Shown here: in pieces, positions 1 through 8,236 of the stretch
Layout of the letters: every line of letters starts with the position of its first letter
Numbering within the stretch: position 1 is the stretch's first letter
Assembly: GCA_965644295.1 (NCBI GenBank)
Contig: CBFFRP010000044.1
Location: 1 to 64,000, forward strand
DNA from: Paraphysomonas bandaiensis
Lineage: Eukaryota > Chrysophyceae
Reading direction: 5' to 3'
Length of the DNA stretch: 64,000 nt
The notes under the pieces: model-generated
What the model was told of the DNA's origin: nothing
What the model saw: only the letters and a program-made list of their open reading frames with translations
Databases searched by the model: none
Made by a program: the position numbers and the translations under genes

Positions 1-1202
1 TCGTCGATGTCTGGTCTGCCAGTGTGAAATTCGATGCGAGATATGAGGCCGAGGCCCGTACAGTCAGAATTGGTATATCGGATGCGCCCTTTCCATGTTT
101 CACTTATCACCGCGAGGGCGCCCCCCATGTGTGGGTCAGTGGGTCCGAGCTTCGGTTTCGTGTTAAGAAAGCGGCATACGAGAACCCCTGGGATCTGGTC
201 CTGTATATAGTCGTCTAGGTAGGCTGCTTGTCTTTGTGAGAGCCGTACGTCGAGGAGGTAAAGGCAATCTAGACTTTGAGAGCGAAAGTAGTGGAGTATG
301 GCCTCTATTTTTCCGGGGTTGCTGGAAGGGTTGCCATTGACGTTCCACGTTGAGAATTTGAAATGTGTGGCGTGTGTTAGTGGACTGCGCGAAGGTTCGG
401 GGAGGGTGAGGGTCTGCCGTGGTGGCGACTGCTTTTGGGAGAGTAAGGTGTGCCATTCCTGCTCTCGGAGCGCAATATCTTCGGCATACGCCGCTCTTGC
501 TTGGAGGAGGATCTCTGTCGACCACTTTTGGTCTTCCCAATACTGGTACCCGTAGTTGACGAGGAGTTCTTCGTGGGGGTTGATTTTGCGTAATGCTCGT
601 ATGTATATCCGTCCCGTTTTTGTGTAGAACTCTACGTTGGCGGCATTGGCCTGTAGCGGGTCGTTGATGTATCCGGCTGCGCAAAGTATGCGTTTGCTTT
701 TCCTGTCCCTGGCGTCTATTACGAATGTTCCTTGTGTGTCTTGGACGAGATAGTCGGAGGAACGCTCCGTGGACCGGGCTTCCAGGATAGAGAGTCTTTG
801 GCCAGTGCACTCGGAAATGATGGCATGGGCCGGGATCTGCTCTCCGGCGTATAAGGCATTTCCTTTGGGCAGGGTGTCTGCTAGGCCCATCAGGACTTTA
901 TATTTGAGTGTAGGGTCCCATGTGAGCGGTTGGGGTGGATTCGCTGCTTGGAGTAAGGTGCGGAAGGGCACGTGTGGACAGTATAATGTATGTGTAGGGA
1001 CTGTGTCAGGGAGGTCTGCATAGGACTGGGCGTGTCGGGCTTTACGAGGGGGCTGTGTCCTGGTGGGGAGTGTGGGGGTCCGGTTGCCTTTTGTCCGGGG
1101 AGTTTTCCGTGGCCTAGATGTAGAATTGTGGGGGAGGAGTTTATGGTGTCTGATGATGGAATGGTGTCGGCCACTGTGGTCTCTGAAGGCGCAGGAGGGC
1201 AT
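1..1202 (-). CDS. Retroelement ORF2, N-terminal 400 codons: SET-like domain followed by EEP endonuclease (partial)
   Basis: This frame is open from an ATG at 1202-1200 to the window edge; a TAA lies about 40 nt upstream of that ATG in the same frame. Residues about 115-220 read like a SET methyltransferase core: IPAHAIISECTG, then FVIDARD, YINDPLQANAANVEF, RIYIRAL and EELLVNYGYQYW. These correspond to the E-Y-G, D-A, R-F-x-N-H, and G-E-E-L-x-x-D-Y-G blocks of the family. The usual NHSC is replaced by NDPL, so activity is uncertain. From residue about 280, FSTWNVNG, LYLLDVRLSQ and GGALAVISE.WKGRI match the start of a LINE endonuclease/exonuclease/phosphatase domain, with an Asp where many have Glu. 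It overlaps ORF1 by 313 nt in another frame. Downstream domains are not visible. The SET call comes from motif reading only. Confidence 0.65.
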   Translation of the reverse strand, partial: MPSCAFRDHSGRHHSIIRHHKLLPHNSTSRPRKTPRTKGNRTPTLPTRTQPPRKARHAQSYADLPDTVPTHTLYCPHVPFRTLLQAANPPQPLTWDPTLKYKVLMGLADTLPKGNALYAGEQIPAHAIISECTGQRLSILEARSTERSSDYLVQDTQGTFVIDARDRKSKRILCAAGYINDPLQANAANVEFYTKTGRIYIRALRKINPHEELLVNYGYQYWEDQKWSTEILLQARAAYAEDIALREQEWHTLLSQKQSPPRQTLTLPEPSRSPLTHATHFKFSTWNVNGNPSSNPGKIEAILHYFRSQSLDCLYLLDVRLSQRQAAYLDDYIQDQIPGVLVCRFLNTKPKLGPTDPHMGGALAVISETWKGRIRYTNSDCTGLGLISRIEFHTGRPDID

Positions 1203-4200
1203 GTGGGTGTGGCTACGGGGCTGGTGGGATGTTGTGGGCGTGCATTAATGGGCGGGACGTCGCGCTGAACGCTGGGTTCACGCACTTGAATGTGTGGTTC
1301 AAGGTTGAGTAGAGCGTTGTCAAGGTTGATGGCGAGGCCGGCAGGGTTGATGATGTAGAAGTGTGCGTTGTGCAGGACTATGTGAGGGAGATTCAGAAGT
1401 ATGGCTTCACGGAGTTCGTCTGACGTCCACGCAGGGCCGTACGCGTGGGGGTCGCTGGGTATGCCAACAATGCTGATTGATTCTCCATCAGTGGCCCATG
1501 TGGTTGTGGGGGTGAAGAATGTGGCGAGCCAGTGCATTTCGCGGACAGATAACCAGTGACGAATGTCGTCCGGGGTGGTGTATGTGTGTTGATGCCTGCT
1601 GGTCATGGCTGTGAGAGCATGTTGTAGCTTGACGATGGTGGTTTGGTCACAGCTAGGGTGGAGGAGCACGTCTCGAAGTAGGTTGCTGAGCCACTGTCCT
1701 GCGTAGGTCCTGTGCTCTGGTCGCCGGAAGTCGAGCTCCCAATAGGTGGCTGTAGGTCGTTTGCTGGTCATGAGCATGTGCAATCGATGGAGGGTTCCGT
1801 ATGCACAGTATCCGTTGGCTGGGATATCGTGTGCTGTGTGGATGTTCTGCGCGGATACATGAAGCCTGAATATTCTGCCAGCGTTCTGTATTGCTGTGCG
1901 GGGCGGTTGAGGCTGATCGGGATGTAGAGTTTGGGCTTCGATTTCCCTTAGTCCACGCGGAGTGATACTCAAGGTCACCATACCGTCGGTGATATAGAGA
2001 GGGGTAGGGGATGATGTGGTGCATGGGGGTGGTGGTGAGGTGTATATGTCGATACAGCTGGTGTTGTGGTCCTGTGCAGCTGCATACGCTGGTGTGTGTA
2101 GAGTGTCCATGTTGTTATGGGAGGGAGTGGTTGTGCCGTGGGGTTGGTATGATGTCGTGGTGTGTGATACTGGATGTGGACAAGTGAAGAGGTGGGATGA
2201 TGTTTGGGCGGACTGAAGAAGCTGCAACAGGGAGAGTCTAGCTGCACGAGAAGCATTGGTGCACTTACTGTCGACATCGGTAATCCTGAGGAGAAAGTAG
2301 TGAGATGCGCTATACGCGACGTTGTGGACTGGTGTAGGGGGGTGTCGAGTCGTTCCTGTCGACGTCTTGAGGAGGACCCAGCCACGCTGAAGGTACAGCG
2401 GGTGTCCCTGCCAGAACTGGAATCGGAGTCGTAGTAGTTTAAGCATGAGTAGGAAGTCTTCGGTGTCCATGTAGTGTTTGGCGGGGAGGGCTTTGGCCTG
2501 TGAGTTGGGGGAGCGGAGGGAATTCCTCATGCGGGTGAGTGTACGCCGCAGTGTTTGGATACGTGTGGCAGTGATGCCTGCAGTGAGGCATAGGGCCAGC
2601 AAGCGTTGCACCAGTGACAATAATGCGGTGGTATCCTCCTCGCTGGAAAGGTGCACAGGGTTGTATTTTCCTGGTGCAGTTGACCTCAGAATTTGATGAG
2701 CTGCTGCCACCGAGCAGAAGCCACGTCCGGGGGTGGCGGCGTAATCCGTATCGCAGTTGAACGAGGTGACGTGTATGTAGTTGGAACTGTCGTTGACAGT
2801 ATTGAAGAGTGTGGGCCAGGCTGTTGGGTCCGGAGAGGTCATGATGGTGGTGTGGAGTTGGTGTAGGAGATCCTCTCGCAGGGACGCTGCTATTTGGCCG
2901 GTGTTGTCGTAGGCAGCCCAGGTGTTGGTGAGTAAATTGGTGAAGGGGACTGTGCTGTCCTGTTGTGGGGGCTTAGCCTCCAGCTGGTTAACTTTGGCAG
3001 TCGTGGGGGAAGTGGGGCCAGTCGTGGTGGACAGAGGAGTGAAGGTATCTGTGGTGCCAGACCTGTTCGGTTTCAGGAGCTGGGGTGTGGGAGTGATACA
3101 GTGAGTTGAGGACAGAGTCGCTGAGCCGTGATTTTTGTGGGAGGTTTTGTCGCGTGCATGGGCTGTTACTGTGAGAGGTGGGTGGGAGACTGTGGATGGG
3201 TGGTGACCTGGTGGAGCGACTATAGTAGTGTGCGATGTTTCGGAGTGAGTGTGGTCTGTACCGCAGGTATTATGTTGTTCGGTGGTGTGTGATTGTTGAC
3301 GGGTGGGTATGGGGGGGAAGAAGTCGAAGAGGGTGGTTAGGGATGGTGCGGTCTGGTGGGAGGCATGGACACGTCGGCGTCGATGGGAGGGGGGCCTCCG
3401 TGCGGGGCCATCTCCGCTATCGTCAGAGGTATACCCTGGGCCCTGCTGGTGTGCCGAGGGGTGCTCTGTGCGCTGTGTGTTTGTATCATGTGGACCCCGG
3501 GAATGCTGTGCGTAGGTTCTGTGCGTCGAGCACCATGTGTAGTCTCGACTAAATGGCTCATGTAGCATGGAACACAACAGCAGCTTCAAGGTGATACAGG
3601 GGGAGTGTTTTGGATGTAGAGGTGGAGACAAAGGTGATAGTGTTTCGTAGGTTCTCTGCGGTGAGTGCGAAGTGTAGGCGAGACTACATAGCTCGGACCC
3701 CAGGGAACACAACAATGAGAGTGGGAGTGTAGCCTGGGGGTGTATGTATTGGGATATAGGGGAAGGACGGTTATGTCTCCTGGGGAGTTGTCCCGCGTTA
3801 TCTGGAGCTGCCATGGGAGTGGGAGCGTCGGCTTGGTGGGTATTACCTGGGGTTGTGGGCTGTCGAGATACCTTATTAGGGGGTTTACGTGGTCGACGCT
3901 TGGGCGGACCGTCGCTGCTGTCGTCACTGCTGTAACCAGGTCCAACCTGGCGTGGTCTGAGTTGGTGTTTTTTCGCACCTCTTTGCGTCGGAGGATTGTC
4001 GTGTGAAAGCTTGTGAGTACTATGGGCTGTGAACAGGCATACCTGGTGCATGCACAGCATTTCCACAGTCCGCTCTGTGCATCGCGTGAGAGCGTGAGTT
4101 GGAGGATGTGGGTGGTGGTGTGCTGTTGGACGGGCACAGGAGGGGAGGTGGGTGTTTTGATGCAGGTGAGCAGTACCATGGGCTGTGAACAGGCACACCT

Positions 4201-5677
4201 GGTGCATGCACAGCATTTCCACAGTCTGCTCTGTGCATCCTGTGAGAGCGTGAGTTGGAGGATGTAGGTGGTGGTGTGCTGTTGGACGGGCACGGGAGGG
4301 GAGGTGGATGTGGGTGTTTTGATGCAGGTGAACAGTACCATGGGCTGTGAACATGCACACCTGGTACATGCACAGCGTTTCTACAGTCCGCTCTGTGCAT
4401 CGCGTGAGAGCGCGAGTTGGCGTGTGCTGGTGGTGTTGTGCTAGTGCACGGACACAGGAGGGGAGGTGGATGTGGGTGTTTTGATGCAGGTGAGCAGTAC
4501 CATGGGCTGTGAACAGGCACACCTGGTGCATGCACAGCATTTCCACAGTCCGCTCTGTGCATCCTGTGAGAGCGTGAGTTGGAGAATGTAGGTGGTGGTG
4601 TGCTGTTGGACGGGCACGGGAGGGGAGGTGGATGTGGGTGTTTTTATGCAGGTGAACAGTACCATGGGCTGTGAACATGCACACCTGGTACATGCACAGC
4701 GTTTCTACAGTCCGCTCTGTGCATCGCGTGAGAGCGCGAGTTGGCGTGTGCTGGTGGTGTTGTGCTAGTGCACGGACACAGGAGGGGAGGTGGATGTGGG
4801 TGTTTTGATGCAGGTGAGCAGTACCATGGGCTGTGAACAGGCACACCTGGTGCATGCACAGCATTTCCACAGTCCGCTCTGTGCATCCTGTGAGAGCGTG
4901 AGTTGGAGAATGTAGGTGGTGGTGTGCTGTTGGACGGGCACGGGAGGGGAGGTGGATGTGGGTGTTTTTATGCAGGTGAACAGTACCATGGGCTGTGAAC
5001 ATGCACACCTGGTACATGCACAGCGTTTCTACAGTCCGCTCTGTGCATCGCGTGAGAGCGCGAGTTGGCGTGTGCTGGTGGTGTTGTGCTAGTGCACGGA
5101 CACAGGAGGGGAGGTGGATGTGGGTGTTTTGATGCAGGTGAGCAGTACCATGGGCTGTGAACAGGCACGCGAGGTGCATGCACAGCATCTCCACAGTCCG
5201 CTCTGGGCATCTCGTGAGCTGTATTATCTCATATGGTCTTTGCGTCGAGCACAATGTGTATACATGGCTACATGGCTCATATGGCGTTGAACACAACAGC
5301 GGGTTCGAAATGGGACGGTGTGTGTGTGTTGAGTGGAATAGAGTGGGCGGAGGTAACGGTGAAACGGGGGTTCTCTGCGGTCGGCACCATGTGTAGACTA
5401 GACTGTATCGCGACGAAAATAAGGCACGGACAGGTCGATATGGCTCAGGAATATTAAGGAGTTGTGTGTGTTTGTTGTTAATGTATGGGGTGTGATGTAA
5501 GGAGGTATAGTGGCATAGTGTAGGAGGGAGTAGATGCAGTGGGGGTGGAGTGTGTCGGTGTGTGATCTGGAGGGCGTATACATCAGAATACTGGAGTGGT
5601 AGGGAGGAGCGTATAAGGGCTGTAGTACTCTTCATGTGTAGAGGCGGGAGGCGGTGGATTGTGTGTACTCTGCACAA
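890..5677 (-). CDS. Retroelement ORF1 with two OTU-like cysteine peptidase regions
   Basis: This is a 1595-codon open frame; the true start is uncertain because several Met codons and in-frame 54-codon repeats precede the conserved part. The N-terminal third is His/Thr/Cys-rich and built of repeats, including four degenerate copies of a unit containing YTWCSTHRT. Two regions look like papain/OTU-fold peptidases. The first has GRGFCSVAAAHQIL (nucleophile Cys) and ends at SASHYFLLRI. The second has ANGYCAYGTLHRL, then LSVREMHWLATFF, and ends at HNAHFYIINPAG (Cys ... Trp ... His). OTU-type peptidases are known in some retroelement and viral polyproteins; here the role is inference. The last 313 nt overlap ORF2, so ORF2 expression would need reinitiation, frameshifting or a separate start. 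The first two-thirds could be partly non-coding. Confidence 0.55.
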   Translation of the reverse strand: MCRVHTIHRLPPLHMKSTTALIRSSLPLQYSDVYALQITHRHTPPPLHLLPPTLCHYTSLHHTPYINNKHTQLLNIPEPYRPVRALFSSRYSLVYTWCRPQRTPVSPLPPPTLFHSTHTHRPISNPLLCSTPYEPCSHVYTLCSTQRPYEIIQLTRCPERTVEMLCMHLACLFTAHGTAHLHQNTHIHLPSCVRALAQHHQHTPTRALTRCTERTVETLCMYQVCMFTAHGTVHLHKNTHIHLPSRARPTAHHHLHSPTHALTGCTERTVEMLCMHQVCLFTAHGTAHLHQNTHIHLPSCVRALAQHHQHTPTRALTRCTERTVETLCMYQVCMFTAHGTVHLHKNTHIHLPSRARPTAHHHLHSPTHALTGCTERTVEMLCMHQVCLFTAHGTAHLHQNTHIHLPSCVRALAQHHQHTPTRALTRCTERTVETLCMYQVCMFTAHGTVHLHQNTHIHLPSRARPTAHHHLHPPTHALTGCTEQTVEMLCMHQVCLFTAHGTAHLHQNTHLPSCARPTAHHHPHPPTHALTRCTERTVEMLCMHQVCLFTAHSTHKLSHDNPPTQRGAKKHQLRPRQVGPGYSSDDSSDGPPKRRPRKPPNKVSRQPTTPGNTHQADAPTPMAAPDNAGQLPRRHNRPSPISQYIHPQATLPLSLLCSLGSELCSLAYTSHSPQRTYETLSPLSPPLHPKHSPCITLKLLLCSMLHEPFSRDYTWCSTHRTYAQHSRGPHDTNTQRTEHPSAHQQGPGYTSDDSGDGPARRPPSHRRRRVHASHQTAPSLTTLFDFFPPIPTRQQSHTTEQHNTCGTDHTHSETSHTTIVAPPGHHPSTVSHPPLTVTAHARDKTSHKNHGSATLSSTHCITPTPQLLKPNRSGTTDTFTPLSTTTGPTSPTTAKVNQLEAKPPQQDSTVPFTNLLTNTWAAYDNTGQIAASLREDLLHQLHTTIMTSPDPTAWPTLFNTVNDSSNYIHVTSFNCDTDYAATPGRGFCSVAAAHQILRSTAPGKYNPVHLSSEEDTTALLSLVQRLLALCLTAGITATRIQTLRRTLTRMRNSLRSPNSQAKALPAKHYMDTEDFLLMLKLLRLRFQFWQGHPLYLQRGWVLLKTSTGTTRHPPTPVHNVAYSASHYFLLRITDVDSKCTNASRAARLSLLQLLQSAQTSSHLFTCPHPVSHTTTSYQPHGTTTPSHNNMDTLHTPAYAAAQDHNTSCIDIYTSPPPPCTTSSPTPLYITDGMVTLSITPRGLREIEAQTLHPDQPQPPRTAIQNAGRIFRLHVSAQNIHTAHDIPANGYCAYGTLHRLHMLMTSKRPTATYWELDFRRPEHRTYAGQWLSNLLRDVLLHPSCDQTTIVKLQHALTAMTSRHQHTYTTPDDIRHWLSVREMHWLATFFTPTTTWATDGESISIVGIPSDPHAYGPAWTSDELREAILLNLPHIVLHNAHFYIINPAGLAINLDNALLNLEPHIQVREPSVQRDVPPINARPQHPTSPVATPTCPPAPSETTVADTIPSSDTINSSPTILHLGHGKLPGQKATGPPHSPPGHSPLVKPDTPSPMQTSLTQSLHIHYTVHTCPSAPYSKQRIHPNRSHGTLHSNIKS
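4016..5210. repeat. 162-bp tandem repeat, about 8 copies, alternating two subtypes
   Basis: The phrase accatgggctgtgaac recurs at about 4175, 4337, 4499, 4661, 4823, 4985 and 5147, a constant 162-bp spacing, with a degenerate first copy at 4018. Copies alternate between one type (gaacaggcacacctggtgca) and another (gaacatgcacacctggtaca), making a 324-bp higher-order unit. Because 162 is divisible by 3, all frames stay open through the array, so openness here is weak proof of coding. The array lies in the N-terminal half of retroelement ORF1. Confidence 0.9.
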
Positions 5678-5899
5678 TATACAGTGTAAGATACGGTGTA
5701 TTCCAGTGGTGTAGGTTGCGTGTGTATGACTGAGTATCGGTGGTGTGTGTGATGATGTTGGAGAGGGTGTGATGGAGGAGTGTAAAGTATGAAAACACCG
5801 TAGACGAGGTTTGTGATGGAGCTCTGGAGGGCTTCTTACTAGGGAGAAGGTAAATTCTGCACTTCACAAAGTTAAGCAATGAGGCCACAGAGAGACTGC

Positions 5900-6227
5900 T
5901 GGATTTCGATGTATTCTTCTGACCTCTGAGGCATATGCCCGATATGATGAAGCAAAAGCATATACAATATAGAGAGCTTATAGTATAAAATATCCCGATA
6001 GCTGGTTATTACACGTTAAATAGTAGAATAGTTAAGCACTGACTCATAATCGCCTATTGCTAATAATACGACATTCACTACTGCTACAGTAGTATTATTG
6101 GTACCTATGTTCGGAGACGACGCGGCAACATCTGTTAGGGCCACCTACCGCTGCGGATTAAATTATATTTTTATCGCAAATATACACAAAAAATCAAATA
6201 TATGAAATAATCTAATGAGTGCACACT
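5900..6227. other. AT-rich spacer, no gene seen
   Basis: Composition drops sharply from the GC-rich retroelement to AT-rich sequence near 5,900. I see no exon, repeat or RNA gene. It would hold the 5' junction of the retroelement and the 3' flank of the EF-hand gene. Confidence 0.5.
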
Positions 6228-7554
6228 CTAGTTTAAAGCTTTTACTGTAACTTTTTTAAGTCTTTTATCTCTACTGCCACTTCCCCCTTTAGGAGTGCGT
6301 TCCACACGAACAGAACCATCATAAAAATGTTGAAACAAGGACACACGCCTCTTAGTCAACTCACGTTTCGATATTGTCGCCTTTGAGTTGTATTTCTTTG
6401 CAGTTACATGCTTATTTAAGGTCACTGCAAGCTTAGACAAGTCTTTAGATCCTTGACGTACAAGTTCCACTCCGTTCCCAATGATACGCTCGAACACAGA
6501 CTTTTTCCTTGGCTTACTCAGAGCTGGCTTTGCATTTCTACCATTATTATTACCAAAACGAAGAGAACCAAAAATTGATTCATTGCGCATTCTCTTGCCC
6601 GCCTTTACCTGATTATGCCTGCGAGAAGCTGTTAAAACGTCAAATATTGATTTCTTCCGCGAGCTTGTTGTTTTGGGAGACACCACCGACACCTGACAAG
6701 CTCACAGTCACATACTATTGTAAACTTAATAAAAGGAAGCATATACCTTCATATTGCACATTCTATAAGTTACGTCTTCTTGAGCAATTTTGGCAGCAGC
6801 TTGAGCTCTTTCCATCTTCACTATATCCCCTCCGTTGTTTGTAATCATGTCAACAGGGAAATATTTTTTAGAAAACATTTTAGTCCGATAAGCGTCGTGA
6901 AGTTGCCAAAACATTTCACCACATAAATGCTCACGTAATTTTGCGCGCAACACAATGATTGGATACAGTATAGCACTGTGCGTGAGAATAATATTGTTAA
7001 ATGTATCTCTATCGATTGAGTGCTTGGCATCTTCCTGGAGCTTATGATGTAGATTGAGAGCCTGAGAGTTCTTTGACCAATTATCGCCGTAGAAATCTCG
7101 AACAATAGCATCTACTTCACCAATATCAATACGGGAATTATCGTTAATATCATACAGGTGAAAAACATAATCAACAGTGGTCGTCTTCGTCAATGTACAG
7201 AAATCCCTGATATAATATAATAATAAATATTAAAAAACAGTATATTATGTATTATACATACCACATCGCTAATACAAACTCATTAAACTCTAACATGATT
7301 GGTGGACGCTTATTATATGATCGAAATACACGTCTTAAAAATGGGGTTTCATTTTCTTCAATTTTAAGTAATAATGCACTTAATGGTATGCAACCATTAC
7401 TATTAATTAGTATATTACAGAAACTTTCATGAAGTTTCTTTATATCATGTGTAGAAAGACCTAATGATTGATATTTCTTATGATATGAGCCAATAGCACG
7501 ACTGCGTAAGTAGACTCCATCATAATGATGTTGTATACATAATCCACACCCCAT
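6228..7554 (-). CDS. EF-hand calcium-binding protein with N-terminal acylation signal
   Basis: Exons on the minus strand are 7554-7262, 7206-6747 and 6692-6228, with introns of 55 and 54 nt (gtatgt...cag, gtatat...cag); the sum is 405 codons plus stop with no frame break. The start is placed at MGCGLC because Gly2 followed by Cys3 is a classic myristoylation/palmitoylation signal; an upstream in-frame ATG at 7602 exists. The exon 1/2 join gives FVLAMWDFCTLTK, a phrase typical of a protist EF-hand family, followed by the calcium loop DINDNSRIDIGE. A helix-rich tail full of Lys/Arg and Ser (RKKSIF, RKKSVFERI repeats) follows. It is probably a membrane-tethered calcium sensor; its target is unknown. 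It is divergently arranged with the gene at 8237. Confidence 0.8.
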
Positions 7555-7599
7555 ATGATAAGGGTAGTATAATAATAATATTACAAAGGTTTTATTATA

Positions 7600-8236
7600 C
7601 AAGAATAATGATATCTATTTCTATTATATCTATTAATATCATACTTCTAGTATCACTTGGTCTATATGGAGATATTCATATGTTATGATAACCTCTGTAC
7701 ACACTGGTGTACATACATACTGCTGTACATACATAGTGCTGTACATACATACTGTATATATGTACACTGTCCACACAGTATATATGTACTGTATATATAT
7801 ATGAGGTGGATTTCTGATTGTATTGTAACGTCTATATACTGTGTGTTTTTTTATATGAGAGGATACGTACATTATGAAATATCCGTATTCTACAGGTATT
7901 TCATATAGAAGGACAATATATGGTATACCGTATAGTATACTTCTGTATACGGTGGTATCTCTCTGGCCTGTGGACGGAAGTTAAAGTTAAGATCTAGCAG
8001 TACCATATACTGCTGTAGTATGCCACATATCTCATAGGGTATTATCGTATCATCCATACATACATACCTACATACATACATATACACATACACATACACA
8101 TATACTTCATAGTCTAATTCACGTACATCATATACACATAGAGTGTATATAGTATGCATCTCCTCATGTTGTATACTATCTAACATCATCCATAAGTCTC
8201 ATCTATATTCCCCTCTATCATCTCTTACATATTACA
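7600..8236. promoter_or_regulatory. Divergent promoter region with TACTGCTGTA-type motifs
   Basis: The spacer sits between two divergent start codons (7554 minus, 8237 plus). It contains actgctgtacat at about 7719, gtgctgtacat at 7735, several tgtacatacata/tatatgtac steps up to 7805, and tatactgctgtagta at about 8010. A CATA-rich microsatellite lies at 8056-8105. The same ctgctgta/tacagcag core recurs upstream of most genes in the window, so I read it as a shared promoter element, which is inference from position only. Confidence 0.5.

Larger units (their letters stand above)
1..5900 (-). mobile_element. Non-LTR (LINE-type) retroelement, 5' part, truncated by the window edge
   Basis: A GC-rich block with GC-ending codons contrasts with the AT-rich DNA that begins near 5,890-5,940, which I take as the element's 5' limit. 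Reading leftwards on the minus strand it holds ORF1 (5677-890), with a repeat-filled N-terminal half and two OTU-like cysteine-peptidase regions, then ORF2 (1202 to beyond position 1), with a SET-like region and an apurinic-type (EEP) endonuclease. Reverse transcriptase, if present, lies outside the window, so the LINE assignment rests on the endonuclease and the two-ORF layout. No target duplication can be checked because the 3' end is missing. Both ORFs are open over their visible length, so this copy looks young or intact on this side. Confidence 0.75.

Noticed and set aside
163-810. 215-codon minus-strand open frame
   Set aside because: It is an out-of-frame shadow of retroelement ORF2, whose SET and endonuclease motifs lie in a different frame.
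3586-5210. Cys/His-rich repeat proteins in alternative minus frames (for example HAPGVPVHSPWYC)
   Set aside because: The 162-bp period keeps all frames open, so these are alternative readings of the tandem array. I cannot prove which frame, if any, is used there.
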